Shown here in pieces: positions 38,630 through 46,790 of a DNA stretch of 64,000 nt. This DNA is from JBEIQE01 sp040376705 (GTDB lineage Bacteria; Pseudomonadota; Alphaproteobacteria; UBA2400). Under the pieces are notes generated by a model. The model had not been told where the DNA came from, did no database searches, and saw only the letters and a program-made list of their open reading frames with translations. Within the stretch, counting starts at the first letter, position 1, and each line of letters starts with the position of its first letter. The stretch is from NCBI GenBank assembly GCA_040376705.1, contig JBEIQE010000002.1:62001-126000 (forward strand). The letters are read 5' to 3'. Made by a program: the position numbers and the translations under genes.

Positions 38630-40266
38630 GCTGCCTCCACGGCTTTGGTATTGGGTTTCTTGAGGGTAAAGGTAAAGGTGCTACCGGCACCGGGGGTTGA
38701 TTGCGCCCACAGCCTGCCGGCGTGCGTTTCGGCAATCTTGCGGCAGATCGAAAGGCCAAGGCCGGTGCCCTGAATGGCATCCCACGTATGCAAGCGGCGG
38801 AAGGGCAGGAAGATCTGCTCGATGAACTCTTCTTTGATGCCCATGCCGTTATCCTGCACGGCAATCTGCCAGCATTCCGGCATATCACTCACGCTGATAT
38901 GGATTTTCGCGGCATTGCCCTTGGGCTGGTATTTAATGGCATTAACAACAAGGTTTTGCAGCAGACGCGTAATCTGAATAGAGTTGCCATACAGCCGAGG
39001 CAGCTTGTCGTAGGTTACAACCGCCTTGTTTTCGGCAATCATGTTCTTAAGGTTTTCGAGGATATTATCCATCAGCATCTGGCCTTCAAATTCGCTCATG
39101 GCGAGATTCTGGTTGCCAACGCGGGAATAGGCTAGGAGGTCATCGACCAGATCTTTAAGGCGGGTACTCGAGTTGATAACGAGGCTCAGGTACTCGCGGC
39201 CTGTGGGATCGATCTGGCTGCCGTAATCCTTCATGATGATTTCAGAAAAATTGGTGATCATGCGGATGGGCTCCTGCATGTCGTGTGAAGTAATATAGGC
39301 AAAGCGCTCGAGTTCGGTATTAGAGGCGGTGAGGCGGTCAAGCAGCTGTTCTTTCTGCTCTTCCTGCAGTTTACGGGTACTGATGTCCTGTACCGTGGCG
39401 ATGATGCTGGGCTCGCCGCCGGGCAATACCGTGCGGCTAAGCCCCACTTCAACCGGCACAATACTGCCATCCTTGCGCAGGCCCACCACATCCTTGCCGG
39501 CGGCCATCTGGCGGCGCTGGCCGGATTGCATGAAATTAGCCACATCGGTATCGTGGCGAGTATGGAAGCTATGCGGAATAAGCGTGGTCACCGGTTTGCC
39601 AATAAGCTCGGCCTCGGTGTAGCCGAAAATCTTGAACATGGTGGCATTCGCTGAGCGGATAATGCCGCGCGCATCGACGGTGAGAATGCCGTTGGGCGCG
39701 GCTTCGAGGATGGTGCGCATGCGCTCTTCGCTACTATAAAGCGCCTGCTCAACCGCTTTGCTGGCGCTGGCATCGAGAATAACACCCAGGTAACCGATAA
39801 TCTTTTTATCGGCGCCATGAAGCGGTGTTGCCGTTAGGCTGAGGGCTTTGCGGGTACCATTTTTGCTGATGAAGGTCCATTCACGGGTCTCGCTGCCCTC
39901 AAGACTGGGCTTAAGGGTAAACACATCCATACCCGGCTCAATCGAGCGGCCATATTCGGCGGTAAGTTCGGCTGCACGCTTGGCAATTTCGGCAGCATCG
40001 TGGAACAGGGCGGGGCTGGTTTTGCCGATAACCTCGGCAGCTTTATACCCCAGCTACTCTTCAGCCGCCTTATTGAAGGAGATGATGGTGCCCTTAAGGT
40101 CAACCGCAATCACCATATGGTTCACGTTGCTCAGAATGGTAGAGCTGAGCGCATCAAGTTGCGCGATGCGCGAGCGGCCACGGCGCAGGTAGTAATAAAG
40201 AGTGCCCGCAATCGCTGTGGCGCACAGGGCGGGAATAAGGAATGGAAACTCTTTAATCACGTCCAT
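38626..40266 (-). pseudogene. PAS sensor histidine kinase with in-frame UAG at codon 71
   Basis: Membrane-bound sensor kinase: one TM (about 8-28), a first PAS domain (about 45-165), a second PAS (about 180-290), HisKA with phospho-His about 328 in AYITSHDMQEPIRM, and HATPase with NLVVNAIKYQP, DNGMGI and GTGLGLSIC boxes. The kinase core is like cyanobacterial phytochrome kinases. A UAG at 40054-40056 interrupts the first PAS domain; before it the frame reads ISFNKAAEE and after it LGYKAAEVIGKT, where related PAS domains often have Trp. The frame is otherwise open. An internal ATG at 39930 could restart translation to give a soluble kinase lacking the TM and half of PAS1. It is co-transcribed with the response regulator. 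Confidence 0.75.
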
Positions 40267-40426
40267 GACGCGCGCCTGTACAGAACACTCCAAGGAGTGG
40301 TGGCATCAGGCGGAATAGGCGTCGCAGACCTGTTCATGTAATCCTCTGACTATAGGACTACCACGGTCTTGATTGAAGTCAATTACAAGCTGCCGTAGAT
40401 AAAACCTACGGCTGTATTCCGGCAGT

Positions 40427-40822
40427 TTACTGCGCAATTCTGCGCTTCAGGTCGGCAACCTGCAGACACAGCTCCGGGCTATTAGCCAAGGCAATTTCAA
40501 GCCGCTGCTTGAAGTCTTCATGCTGGGCGGGATCATTGAAAATAGCATTCAGTTCGGCTGAAAACTGCGCATGGGTTGATTCATGCGACAGGTCTTTGTT
40601 ATCCGTCGCATCATCAAGGCGGATGATCATGGAAGAAAGCAGCCGCAGCCATTCAAAATCAGGATGTGCTACTGAAAGCTGCCATGTATCGTATGCGGTA
40701 AGGGCTTTACCGCCGAGGGCCTCCATTACGCCCTTCTGGAAATCGAGCAGCGATTTATGCACCTGCAGCAGTGTTTTGCTTAGGGTGTTCAGGCGGTCTT
40801 TGGTGGTGATATCGGCGCTCAT
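40427..40822 (-). CDS. Conserved hypothetical protein
   Basis: Soluble helical protein of 131 residues with no signal peptide. Conserved-looking features are YDTWQLSVAHPDFEWLRLLS and MIIRLDDATDN, where acidic and Trp/His residues cluster. I recognise no family with certainty. ATG at 40822 is chosen because GAGG lies eight bases upstream. It stands between the kinase and ogt on the same strand, with gaps too large to argue for an operon. Confidence 0.6.
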   Translation of the reverse strand: MSADITTKDRLNTLSKTLLQVHKSLLDFQKGVMEALGGKALTAYDTWQLSVAHPDFEWLRLLSSMIIRLDDATDNKDLSHESTHAQFSAELNAIFNDPAQHEDFKQRLEIALANSPELCLQVADLKRRIAQ

Positions 40823-40886
40823 GGTCTTTTCCTCTGGCATCATCAGGCGGCCTGATTAGCATATCTGTGAGGCAAGGTGAAATAAG

Positions 40887-41396
40887 CTAATCTTGTATTT
40901 TTTCAAGCGCCAGCAACTGTCGCTTGCGCTCGATCCCCCAGCGGTAGCCGCAGAGCGCGCCGTTGCTGCCAATTACCCTGTGGCAGGGGATAATCACTGC
41001 TATTTTGTTGGCAGCGCAAGCGCTGGCCACGGCGCGGGCGCCTTGCGGCAGGCCCAGCTTATGCGCCAGTTCAGTATAGCTAACTGTATTGCCTGCCGGT
41101 ATTTGCTGCAGGCCCGCCCAGACGCGCTGCTGGAAGGCTGTGCCTCTAGGATCAAGCGGCAGGATAGGTGTTGTTACCGGGTGCTCTATATAGCGGGCAA
41201 TAAGCTTGGCCACTTGCTGCAATTGCTTATCTGCCTGCACTAGCGTAGTGGCAGGAAAATCTGTCTCAAGCTCACCAATCAGCAAGTGCTTATGGTTGTT
41301 CATGTACACAGCACAAAGGCCAGTCGTGCTTTGTGCCATGAGCAGGCATCCCATGGCTGTGGTGGTGATGGTGTAGTGGAGGGTCTCGCGTGTCAT
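40887..41396 (-). CDS. ogt: Methylated-DNA--protein-cysteine methyltransferase
   Basis: Suicide DNA-repair protein that takes methyl groups from O6-methylguanine or O4-methylthymine onto its own Cys. The active-site motif is PCHRVIGSNG with Cys138; FQQRVWAGLQQIPAGNTVSY is the conserved segment before it, and YRWGIERKRQLLALE follows it. At 169 residues it has the common short Ogt/AdaB form. It is divergent from the ada-alkA fusion gene, with 116 bases between the starts containing a long inverted repeat, which suggests joint control as an alkylation response. Confidence 0.96.
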   Translation of the reverse strand: MTRETLHYTITTTAMGCLLMAQSTTGLCAVYMNNHKHLLIGELETDFPATTLVQADKQLQQVAKLIARYIEHPVTTPILPLDPRGTAFQQRVWAGLQQIPAGNTVSYTELAHKLGLPQGARAVASACAANKIAVIIPCHRVIGSNGALCGYRWGIERKRQLLALEKIQD

Positions 41397-41430
41397 GGTT
41401 TGTTTATAGCTTCATATTTGTACAGCACTC

Positions 41431-41478
41431 GCCGCTTTCGGCCATACAAACACTAAAATCTACATGTCCGAAAACGGC
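41431..41478. promoter_or_regulatory. Inverted repeat between ogt and ada-alkA, candidate Ada operator
   Basis: GCCGCTTTCGG (41431-41441) and CCGAAAACGGC (41468-41478) are 11-base inverted copies with one mismatch, 26 bases apart, in the middle of the 116-base divergent promoter region. A classical E. coli Ada box was not found. Confidence 0.5.
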
Positions 41479-41512
41479 TAGTTTCTAAAGGCCGCACAAG
41501 CTAGCATGGCCT

Positions 41513-42997
41513 ATGAGCCAGCCGGAACAGAGCTATTATAAAGCCTATGCCGCCCGCGATGCGCGGTTTGATGGCGTGTTCTATATCGGCGTGACTTCAA
41601 CCGGCATCTATTGCCGTCCGATTTGTACTGCGCGCACGCCCAAAGAGGCAAACTGCTGTTTCTATGAAAATGCCAGCAGCGCCGAAAAGGCAGGATTTCG
41701 CCCTTGCCTGCGTTGCCGGCCTGAGCTGGCTCCCGGTACCGCGCCGGTGGATGATGCACGGCGGATTGCCTGCCTCATCATGCAGCGTATTGAGACCGCG
41801 CTGACAGAAGATGGCGTGCGGCTGGATGGTATCGCCAGCCAGTTCGACCTCAGCACCCGCCAGCTGCGCCGTATTGTGCAAAAGCAACTTGGTGTTTCGC
41901 CGGTCGAGCTGGTGCAAACGCGGCGCTTACTGCTGGCCAAGCAGCTGCTTACAGAAACTGCTTTGCCCATAACGCAGGTCGCTTATGCCAGCGGCTTTGG
42001 TAGTTTGCGTCGCTTCAACCATGCATTCAGTACCTGTTATGGCATGCCGCCAACGCGGCTGCGCAAAACCATGGCAGATACAGCAGAGCAGGTGGCGGGG
42101 CAAGAAGCGCTGGTGCTGCAGCTCAGTTATCGCCCGCCATATGACTGGGCAGGCATCCTCAAGTTCCTTGAGGCGCGCTGCCTTAAGGGGGTTGAGTGCA
42201 TAAGTGCGGATAGCTATGCACGCACCGTGCGCTTGGGCACACATACCGGCTGGGTGAAGGTCGCTCAACTGCCCGGGAAGAATGCGCTTGCAGTTACCTT
42301 TGCGCAGTCTCTACTACCTGTATTGCAACTTTTGCTCAGCCGCCTGCGCAGCCTGTTTGATCTCGATGCGCGGCCCGATTTAATCAGCGGTCATTTATCG
42401 CAAGATATATTATTGCGTGCGGCCGTATTGCGTAACCCCGGCTTACGGGTGCCCGGCGCGTTCGATGCCTTCGAGCTGGTTGTGCGTGCCATATTGGGCC
42501 AACAGATAACTGTGAAGGCTGCAACCACACTGGCCGGTCGTTATGCCGAGGCCTTCGGACAGAAGATAAAAACACCACTAGAGAGCCTGACACATCTCAC
42601 GCCTGTGCCTGAGCTGATCGCCAAAGCAGGTAGCAGTAAAATTGCGGCGCTTGGTGTTATCGCAACGCGTGCCAGCAGTATTCATGCAGTTGCAGAGGCT
42701 TTTGTGCATGATCAATTAAAGCTCGAGGCAGGCGCTCATCCTGAGGCGTTAATCAACCAGCTCACCAGCATAAGCGGCATCGGCAAGTGGACCGCGCATT
42801 ATATTGCCATGCGTGCACTTCGCTGGCCGGATGCCTTCCCGAAAGAAGATATCATCATCCGCAACAATCTTGGCGATGCAACAGCGGCCGAGGCAGATAC
42901 GCTCTCTCAAGCATGGCGACCATGGCGCAGTTATGCGGTTATGCATATCTGGAATAATATGCCGCTTAAAAAACGCAAACAGAAATTGCACGCTTAA
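41513..42997 (+). CDS. alkA: Ada-type regulator fused to AlkA DNA-3-methyladenine glycosylase
   Basis: Protein of 494 residues with three parts. An Ada N-terminal zinc domain (Cys34, Cys38, Cys65, Cys68, one of which accepts methyl from phosphotriesters) is followed by an AraC-type helix-turn-helix (about 85-185), then an AlkA glycosylase (about 200-494). The last has the helix-hairpin-helix TSISGIGKWTAHYIAMRAL and a following Asp in KEDIIIRNN at the catalytic position. It should sense methylation damage, switch on transcription and excise 3-methyladenine. This Ada-AlkA fusion is known in other bacteria; the O6-methylguanine transferase part is supplied by the divergent ogt. Confidence 0.93.
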   Translation: MSQPEQSYYKAYAARDARFDGVFYIGVTSTGIYCRPICTARTPKEANCCFYENASSAEKAGFRPCLRCRPELAPGTAPVDDARRIACLIMQRIETALTEDGVRLDGIASQFDLSTRQLRRIVQKQLGVSPVELVQTRRLLLAKQLLTETALPITQVAYASGFGSLRRFNHAFSTCYGMPPTRLRKTMADTAEQVAGQEALVLQLSYRPPYDWAGILKFLEARCLKGVECISADSYARTVRLGTHTGWVKVAQLPGKNALAVTFAQSLLPVLQLLLSRLRSLFDLDARPDLISGHLSQDILLRAAVLRNPGLRVPGAFDAFELVVRAILGQQITVKAATTLAGRYAEAFGQKIKTPLESLTHLTPVPELIAKAGSSKIAALGVIATRASSIHAVAEAFVHDQLKLEAGAHPEALINQLTSISGIGKWTAHYIAMRALRWPDAFPKEDIIIRNNLGDATAAEADTLSQAWRPWRSYAVMHIWNNMPLKKRKQKLHA

Positions 42998-43302
42998 GTT
43001 TTGATTATTTGGAATGACGGGAGTGTTTTGAAATTACCCGGAGGACTCGCGTTTGCGGGCGCGCGTATATATAGCTCAGTGAGCGAGTGCAATAAAAACC
43101 CGAATTAATTGGCGGAAATCCGCAGATTTGCTGTTAAGAAAAAATTCACTCCCTTATGTTTATCCGCCATTGACAGGTCCAAAAAAATAATCCTAAGTGG
43201 TGCCAACCAAAAATCAGCTCACATTATAAGCGGGCGATTGAACAGGGAAATCAGGCGGGCTCAATAATAAATAAGAGTGCCGCCACAAACAGGGGCATTA
43301 TC
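42998..43302. other. Intergenic region upstream of prkA
   Basis: A 305-base gap without a plausible ORF. It is AT-rich in its second half. It holds a 5-bp inverted repeat GCGGA-AA-TCCGC (43112-43123), and TTGACA at 43171-43176, which could be a -35 box, but only a poor -10 (CTAAGT, 43194-43199). The start of prkA is marked by AGGGG seven bases before the ATG. The region probably carries the prkA promoter. Confidence 0.4.
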
Positions 43303-45267
43303 ATGGCTGAAGAAACCGTGGTGTCGGCGGCTGCTGGCATTTTCGATCGTTACAAGACTTCTTATGGTAATCAGGCGCCGCAGGAGATGTCGCTTGGCGA
43401 ATATCTGCAGCGTTGCAAAGAAGACCCGCTGACCTACGCCAACCCTGCTGAGCGCATGCTCGCAGCTATTGGCAAGCCCCAGCTGATTGACACCAACAGC
43501 GATACACGCCTGCAGCGCATCCATGGCGGCGGCAAGAAAATTGCTGTTTATGAACCGTTTAAAGAGTTTTACGGTATGGAGCGCACGATCAAGCAGGTCG
43601 TTGGCTTCTTCCGTAAAGCTTCACAGGGCTTGGAAGAAAGCAAGCAGGTACTCTATTTGCTCGGTCCTGTTGGTGGCGCCAAGTCAAGCCTTGCTGAATG
43701 CATCAAGGGCCTGATGCAGAAGCATCCGATCTATATTCTCCAGGGCTCACCGGTTAACGAAAGTCCGCTTGGGCTCTTCAATAAGGAAGAGTGGGGCGAT
43801 GAGCTCGAAAGAAAATTTGGTATCCCGAAGCGTGCGCTTAACCGCGCCATCATGTCGCCTTGGGCAGCCAAGCGTCTGGCTGAATTTGAGGGCGATATCA
43901 GCAAGTTCCGCGTTCAGCGCGTGATGCCTTCCATCCTCAGTCAGCGTGCTATCGGCCGTACCGAGCCGGGCGATGAGAATAATCAGGACATATCAGCTCT
44001 CGTGGGTAGTGTTGATATCCGCAAACTCGAGCAGTATGCGCAGAACGATCCTGATGCCTACTCATATTCTGGTGGCCTCTGCATGGCGAACCAGGGTCTG
44101 CTTGAATTCGTTGAAATGTTCAAGGCGCCCATCAAGGTGCTGCACCCGTTGCTGACCGCTACACAGGACGGCCAGTACAAGGGTACCGAATCCATCGGTG
44201 CGATTCCGTTTAACGGTATTGTGCTGGCTCACTCAAATGAGTCTGAGTGGAAGAAGTTCAAGGGTAACAAGGATAACGAGGCTTTCCTCGACCGCGTATT
44301 CACCGTGAAAGTGCCTTACACCTTGCGCGTGGATGAAGAGGTGAAGATTTACCAGAAAGCCCGCCGTGATAGTAGCCTTGCTGACGCGCCTTGCGCCCCC
44401 GGCACGCTCGAAATGCTGGCCCAGTTTGCCGTACTTACCCGCCTGAAGGAGCCAGCGAATTCGAGCATCTACACCAAGATGCGCGTTTATAATGGCGAAA
44501 ACCTGAAGGACAGCGACCCGAGTGCCAAATCGGTCCAGGAATATGCTGAAGCGGCTGGACTCGATGAAGGTATGGATGGTGTTTCAACCCGTTGGGGTTC
44601 GAAGACCATGTCCGAAGTGTTTAACATGAATGCGGCGACGGGGGGCGAAATCGAAGCCAATCCGGTGCATATGCTCTACACACTCGAGCAGCGTATTCGG
44701 AGTGAGCAGTTCCCGGCCGAAACCGAGCAGCGTTATCTTGGCTTCATCAAGGAGCATCTGGCTCCGAACTACGCCAAGAGACTGGAAAAAGAGATCCAGA
44801 AGGCTTACGTCGAGAGCTATACCGAGTATGGCCAGAACATATTTGACCGTTACGTTGAGCGTGCTGATTTCTGGATTCAGGGTCAGGAATTGCGCGATAA
44901 CGATACAGGCGCTGTTTACGGACAGAAAGAGCTGAACGAGATGCTTCAGGAAATCGAGAAGCCCGCCGGTATTTCCAATCCGAAGGACTTCCGCAACGAA
45001 GTTGTAAACTTCTGCCTGCGTGCGCGTGCCAATAACGGTGGTCAGAACCCCGCATGGACCGAGTACCAGAAACTGCGCGAAGTAATTGAAGCCAGAATGT
45101 TCGCTAATACAGAAGAAATTCTGCCGATCATCTCTTTCGATGCGAAGAAGGACGCCAAGGATACCGAAAAGCACAGCAGGTACGTCAAAACCATGGTGGC
45201 TAACGGTTACACGCCTAAGCAGGTTCAGTTGGTAAGCGAGTGGTATCGCCGCGTCGCCCGTCCGTAA
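43303..45267 (+). CDS. prkA: PrkA serine protein kinase (AAA+ domain)
   Basis: Protein of 654 residues of the PrkA/YeaG family. An N-terminal AAA+ ATPase has Walker A GPVGGAKSS (121-129) and is followed by a C-terminal kinase-like domain. E. coli YeaG acts with YeaH in nitrogen starvation and stress; B. subtilis PrkA affects sporulation. Family hallmarks YILQGSPVNESPLGLF and ANQGLLEFVEMFKAP are present. The ATG has AGGGG seven bases upstream. It heads the run prkA-DUF444-spoVR-rSAM-rSAM. A perfect hairpin after the stop may reduce readthrough into the next gene. Confidence 0.97.
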   Translation: MAEETVVSAAAGIFDRYKTSYGNQAPQEMSLGEYLQRCKEDPLTYANPAERMLAAIGKPQLIDTNSDTRLQRIHGGGKKIAVYEPFKEFYGMERTIKQVVGFFRKASQGLEESKQVLYLLGPVGGAKSSLAECIKGLMQKHPIYILQGSPVNESPLGLFNKEEWGDELERKFGIPKRALNRAIMSPWAAKRLAEFEGDISKFRVQRVMPSILSQRAIGRTEPGDENNQDISALVGSVDIRKLEQYAQNDPDAYSYSGGLCMANQGLLEFVEMFKAPIKVLHPLLTATQDGQYKGTESIGAIPFNGIVLAHSNESEWKKFKGNKDNEAFLDRVFTVKVPYTLRVDEEVKIYQKARRDSSLADAPCAPGTLEMLAQFAVLTRLKEPANSSIYTKMRVYNGENLKDSDPSAKSVQEYAEAAGLDEGMDGVSTRWGSKTMSEVFNMNAATGGEIEANPVHMLYTLEQRIRSEQFPAETEQRYLGFIKEHLAPNYAKRLEKEIQKAYVESYTEYGQNIFDRYVERADFWIQGQELRDNDTGAVYGQKELNEMLQEIEKPAGISNPKDFRNEVVNFCLRARANNGGQNPAWTEYQKLREVIEARMFANTEEILPIISFDAKKDAKDTEKHSRYVKTMVANGYTPKQVQLVSEWYRRVARP

Positions 45268-45279
45268 GTTCTCTGCACT

Positions 45280-45311
45280 CCCTTCTGCCCCTTAAAGGCA
45301 GAAGGGATTTG
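45280..45311 (+). terminator. Hairpin between prkA and the DUF444 gene (attenuator or processing site)
   Basis: A perfect 10-bp stem (45280-45289 with 45297-45306) with a seven-base loop is followed by ATTTGT. It lies 13 bases after the prkA stop. The short T tract suggests partial termination, giving more prkA than downstream message, or RNA protection at the prkA 3' end. Confidence 0.7.
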
Positions 45312-45338
45312 TCGGCCCCGTAGCCGCAAGAGGTAAAA

Positions 45339-46778
45339 ATGGCTGAAGTTTATGATACCGGACATACCGCTGGTACCGATCAGGTAAGCAGGAAGCGTTT
45401 TAATGACCGCGTTAAGCGGCACGCGCGCCGTGCGATCTACAAGTCCATCGAGAAGGGCAATGTTACCGACATCGGAGAGGGCGGTGTTGACGTTCATGTA
45501 ACGCGTGATGACCTCAAGCAGCCTGACCTTGTGCATGGTGAGGGCGGCGTCAGACGCGTTGTTCGACCGGGTAACAAGGAATTTCAGGCTGGCGACAAGC
45601 TGCCGCGCCCCAAGGGGGGCGGTGGCGGCAGCGGCAGTGGTAAAGCGAGCGATGGTGGCGAGGGGAATGATGATTTTGTCTATCATCTCTCGCGTGAGGA
45701 ATTCCTCGAGATTCTGTTCGATGATCTGGGCCTGCCGAATATGCGCCGCCTCAACATCCAGCAGACGAATGAGACCAAGCCCAAGTTTGCTGGTTACTCC
45801 AACAGCGGCCCTAACAACCGTATTGACCGTAAGCGTACCAAGCGCCGTAAAATGGGGCGTATTCTCGCAGGTGAGGGTGGTTATAACCGCGAGATCCTTG
45901 CGGGTCTGACCGAAATTCACAACATCCTTTCGGCTTATGATCCGGCTCCGCCGCCGCCTAAAAAAGAGCTCTTTGGTTACGATAATTTCGTGCCGCTCTC
46001 GGTTCAGTGCAACAATATGCGTACCAAAGTAACGCGCCTTAAGGATGCGTTTTATGACTTGGCGACGCCTGAGGAGCACGATTATATCGAAGCCCTTGAA
46101 GACGGCATCACTCCGCTCGAGGCCAAAAAGCGGTTAGTGCCACGCTTCAACAAGTCTACCGATTTGCAGGTGCGCAACTTCCCTTCACAGCCCGTTCCGC
46201 AAAACCGCGGCGTGATGTTCTGCCTGATGGACGTCTCTGGCTCAATGGATGAGGACAAGAAGACCAAGGCCAAAATCCTATTCTATCTCACCTACATGCT
46301 GCTGCAGCAGAATTATGAATCGGTTGATGTTGTGTTTGTGCGTCATCACACCACTGCTAAAGAGGTGGATGAGAAGGAGTTTTTCTACGGCACCGAAACA
46401 GGCGGTACTATGGTTTCAAGTGGTCTTGCTATGGTGAACGATATTATCGAGAAGCGTTATCTCGGCAAGAATTACGACATCTATATGACCCAAGGCTCGG
46501 ATGGCGACAATTTCGAGCACGATATGCACAAGACTGAAGAAGAGATGCGCAAGCTGCTGGGCTATGTACGTGGTGCTTTTTATGCCGAAATTACCACCGG
46601 CAAGCCTCAATCGCTGTGGCATCTCTATGAGCAGCTTTCAGAGGAATATTCCGACCGGTTCTGGACCGGCAAGATTGTCGACCGTGAAGATATCTGGCCG
46701 CTGTTCCGCAGCTTCTTCTCGCATGGCGAATCAAGCAGCAGCAACAAGCCTAAAATGGCTGCCATGCTGCCGGCATAA
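45339..46778 (+). CDS. YeaH/YhbH family protein (DUF444, vWA-like)
   Basis: Protein of 479 residues encoded beside prkA in many bacteria. The C-terminal half is a von Willebrand A-like domain with MIDAS motif DVSGS (298-302). The N-terminal part is basic and carries a Gly/Ser-rich stretch (about 87-110). RHHTTAKEVDEKEFFYGTE and GGTMVSSGLAM are family segments. It is presumed to partner PrkA, as AAA+/vWA pairs usually do. AGAGG precedes the ATG. The spoVR gene begins 12 bases after the stop. Confidence 0.95.
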   Translation: MAEVYDTGHTAGTDQVSRKRFNDRVKRHARRAIYKSIEKGNVTDIGEGGVDVHVTRDDLKQPDLVHGEGGVRRVVRPGNKEFQAGDKLPRPKGGGGGSGSGKASDGGEGNDDFVYHLSREEFLEILFDDLGLPNMRRLNIQQTNETKPKFAGYSNSGPNNRIDRKRTKRRKMGRILAGEGGYNREILAGLTEIHNILSAYDPAPPPPKKELFGYDNFVPLSVQCNNMRTKVTRLKDAFYDLATPEEHDYIEALEDGITPLEAKKRLVPRFNKSTDLQVRNFPSQPVPQNRGVMFCLMDVSGSMDEDKKTKAKILFYLTYMLLQQNYESVDVVFVRHHTTAKEVDEKEFFYGTETGGTMVSSGLAMVNDIIEKRYLGKNYDIYMTQGSDGDNFEHDMHKTEEEMRKLLGYVRGAFYAEITTGKPQSLWHLYEQLSEEYSDRFWTGKIVDREDIWPLFRSFFSHGESSSSNKPKMAAMLPA

Positions 46779-46790
46779 AGGATAAGCAGA

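Noticed and set aside
43065..43100. tRNA-like D-arm sequence (TATAGCTCAGTGAGCG)
   Set aside because: There is no matching anticodon arm, T-arm (GGTTCGAATCC) or acceptor pairing downstream, so it is a chance match.
43185..43215. Sigma-54-like -24 element (TTGGCACC) upstream of prkA
   Set aside because: It lies on the strand pointing away from prkA and has no -12 GC element at the right distance.
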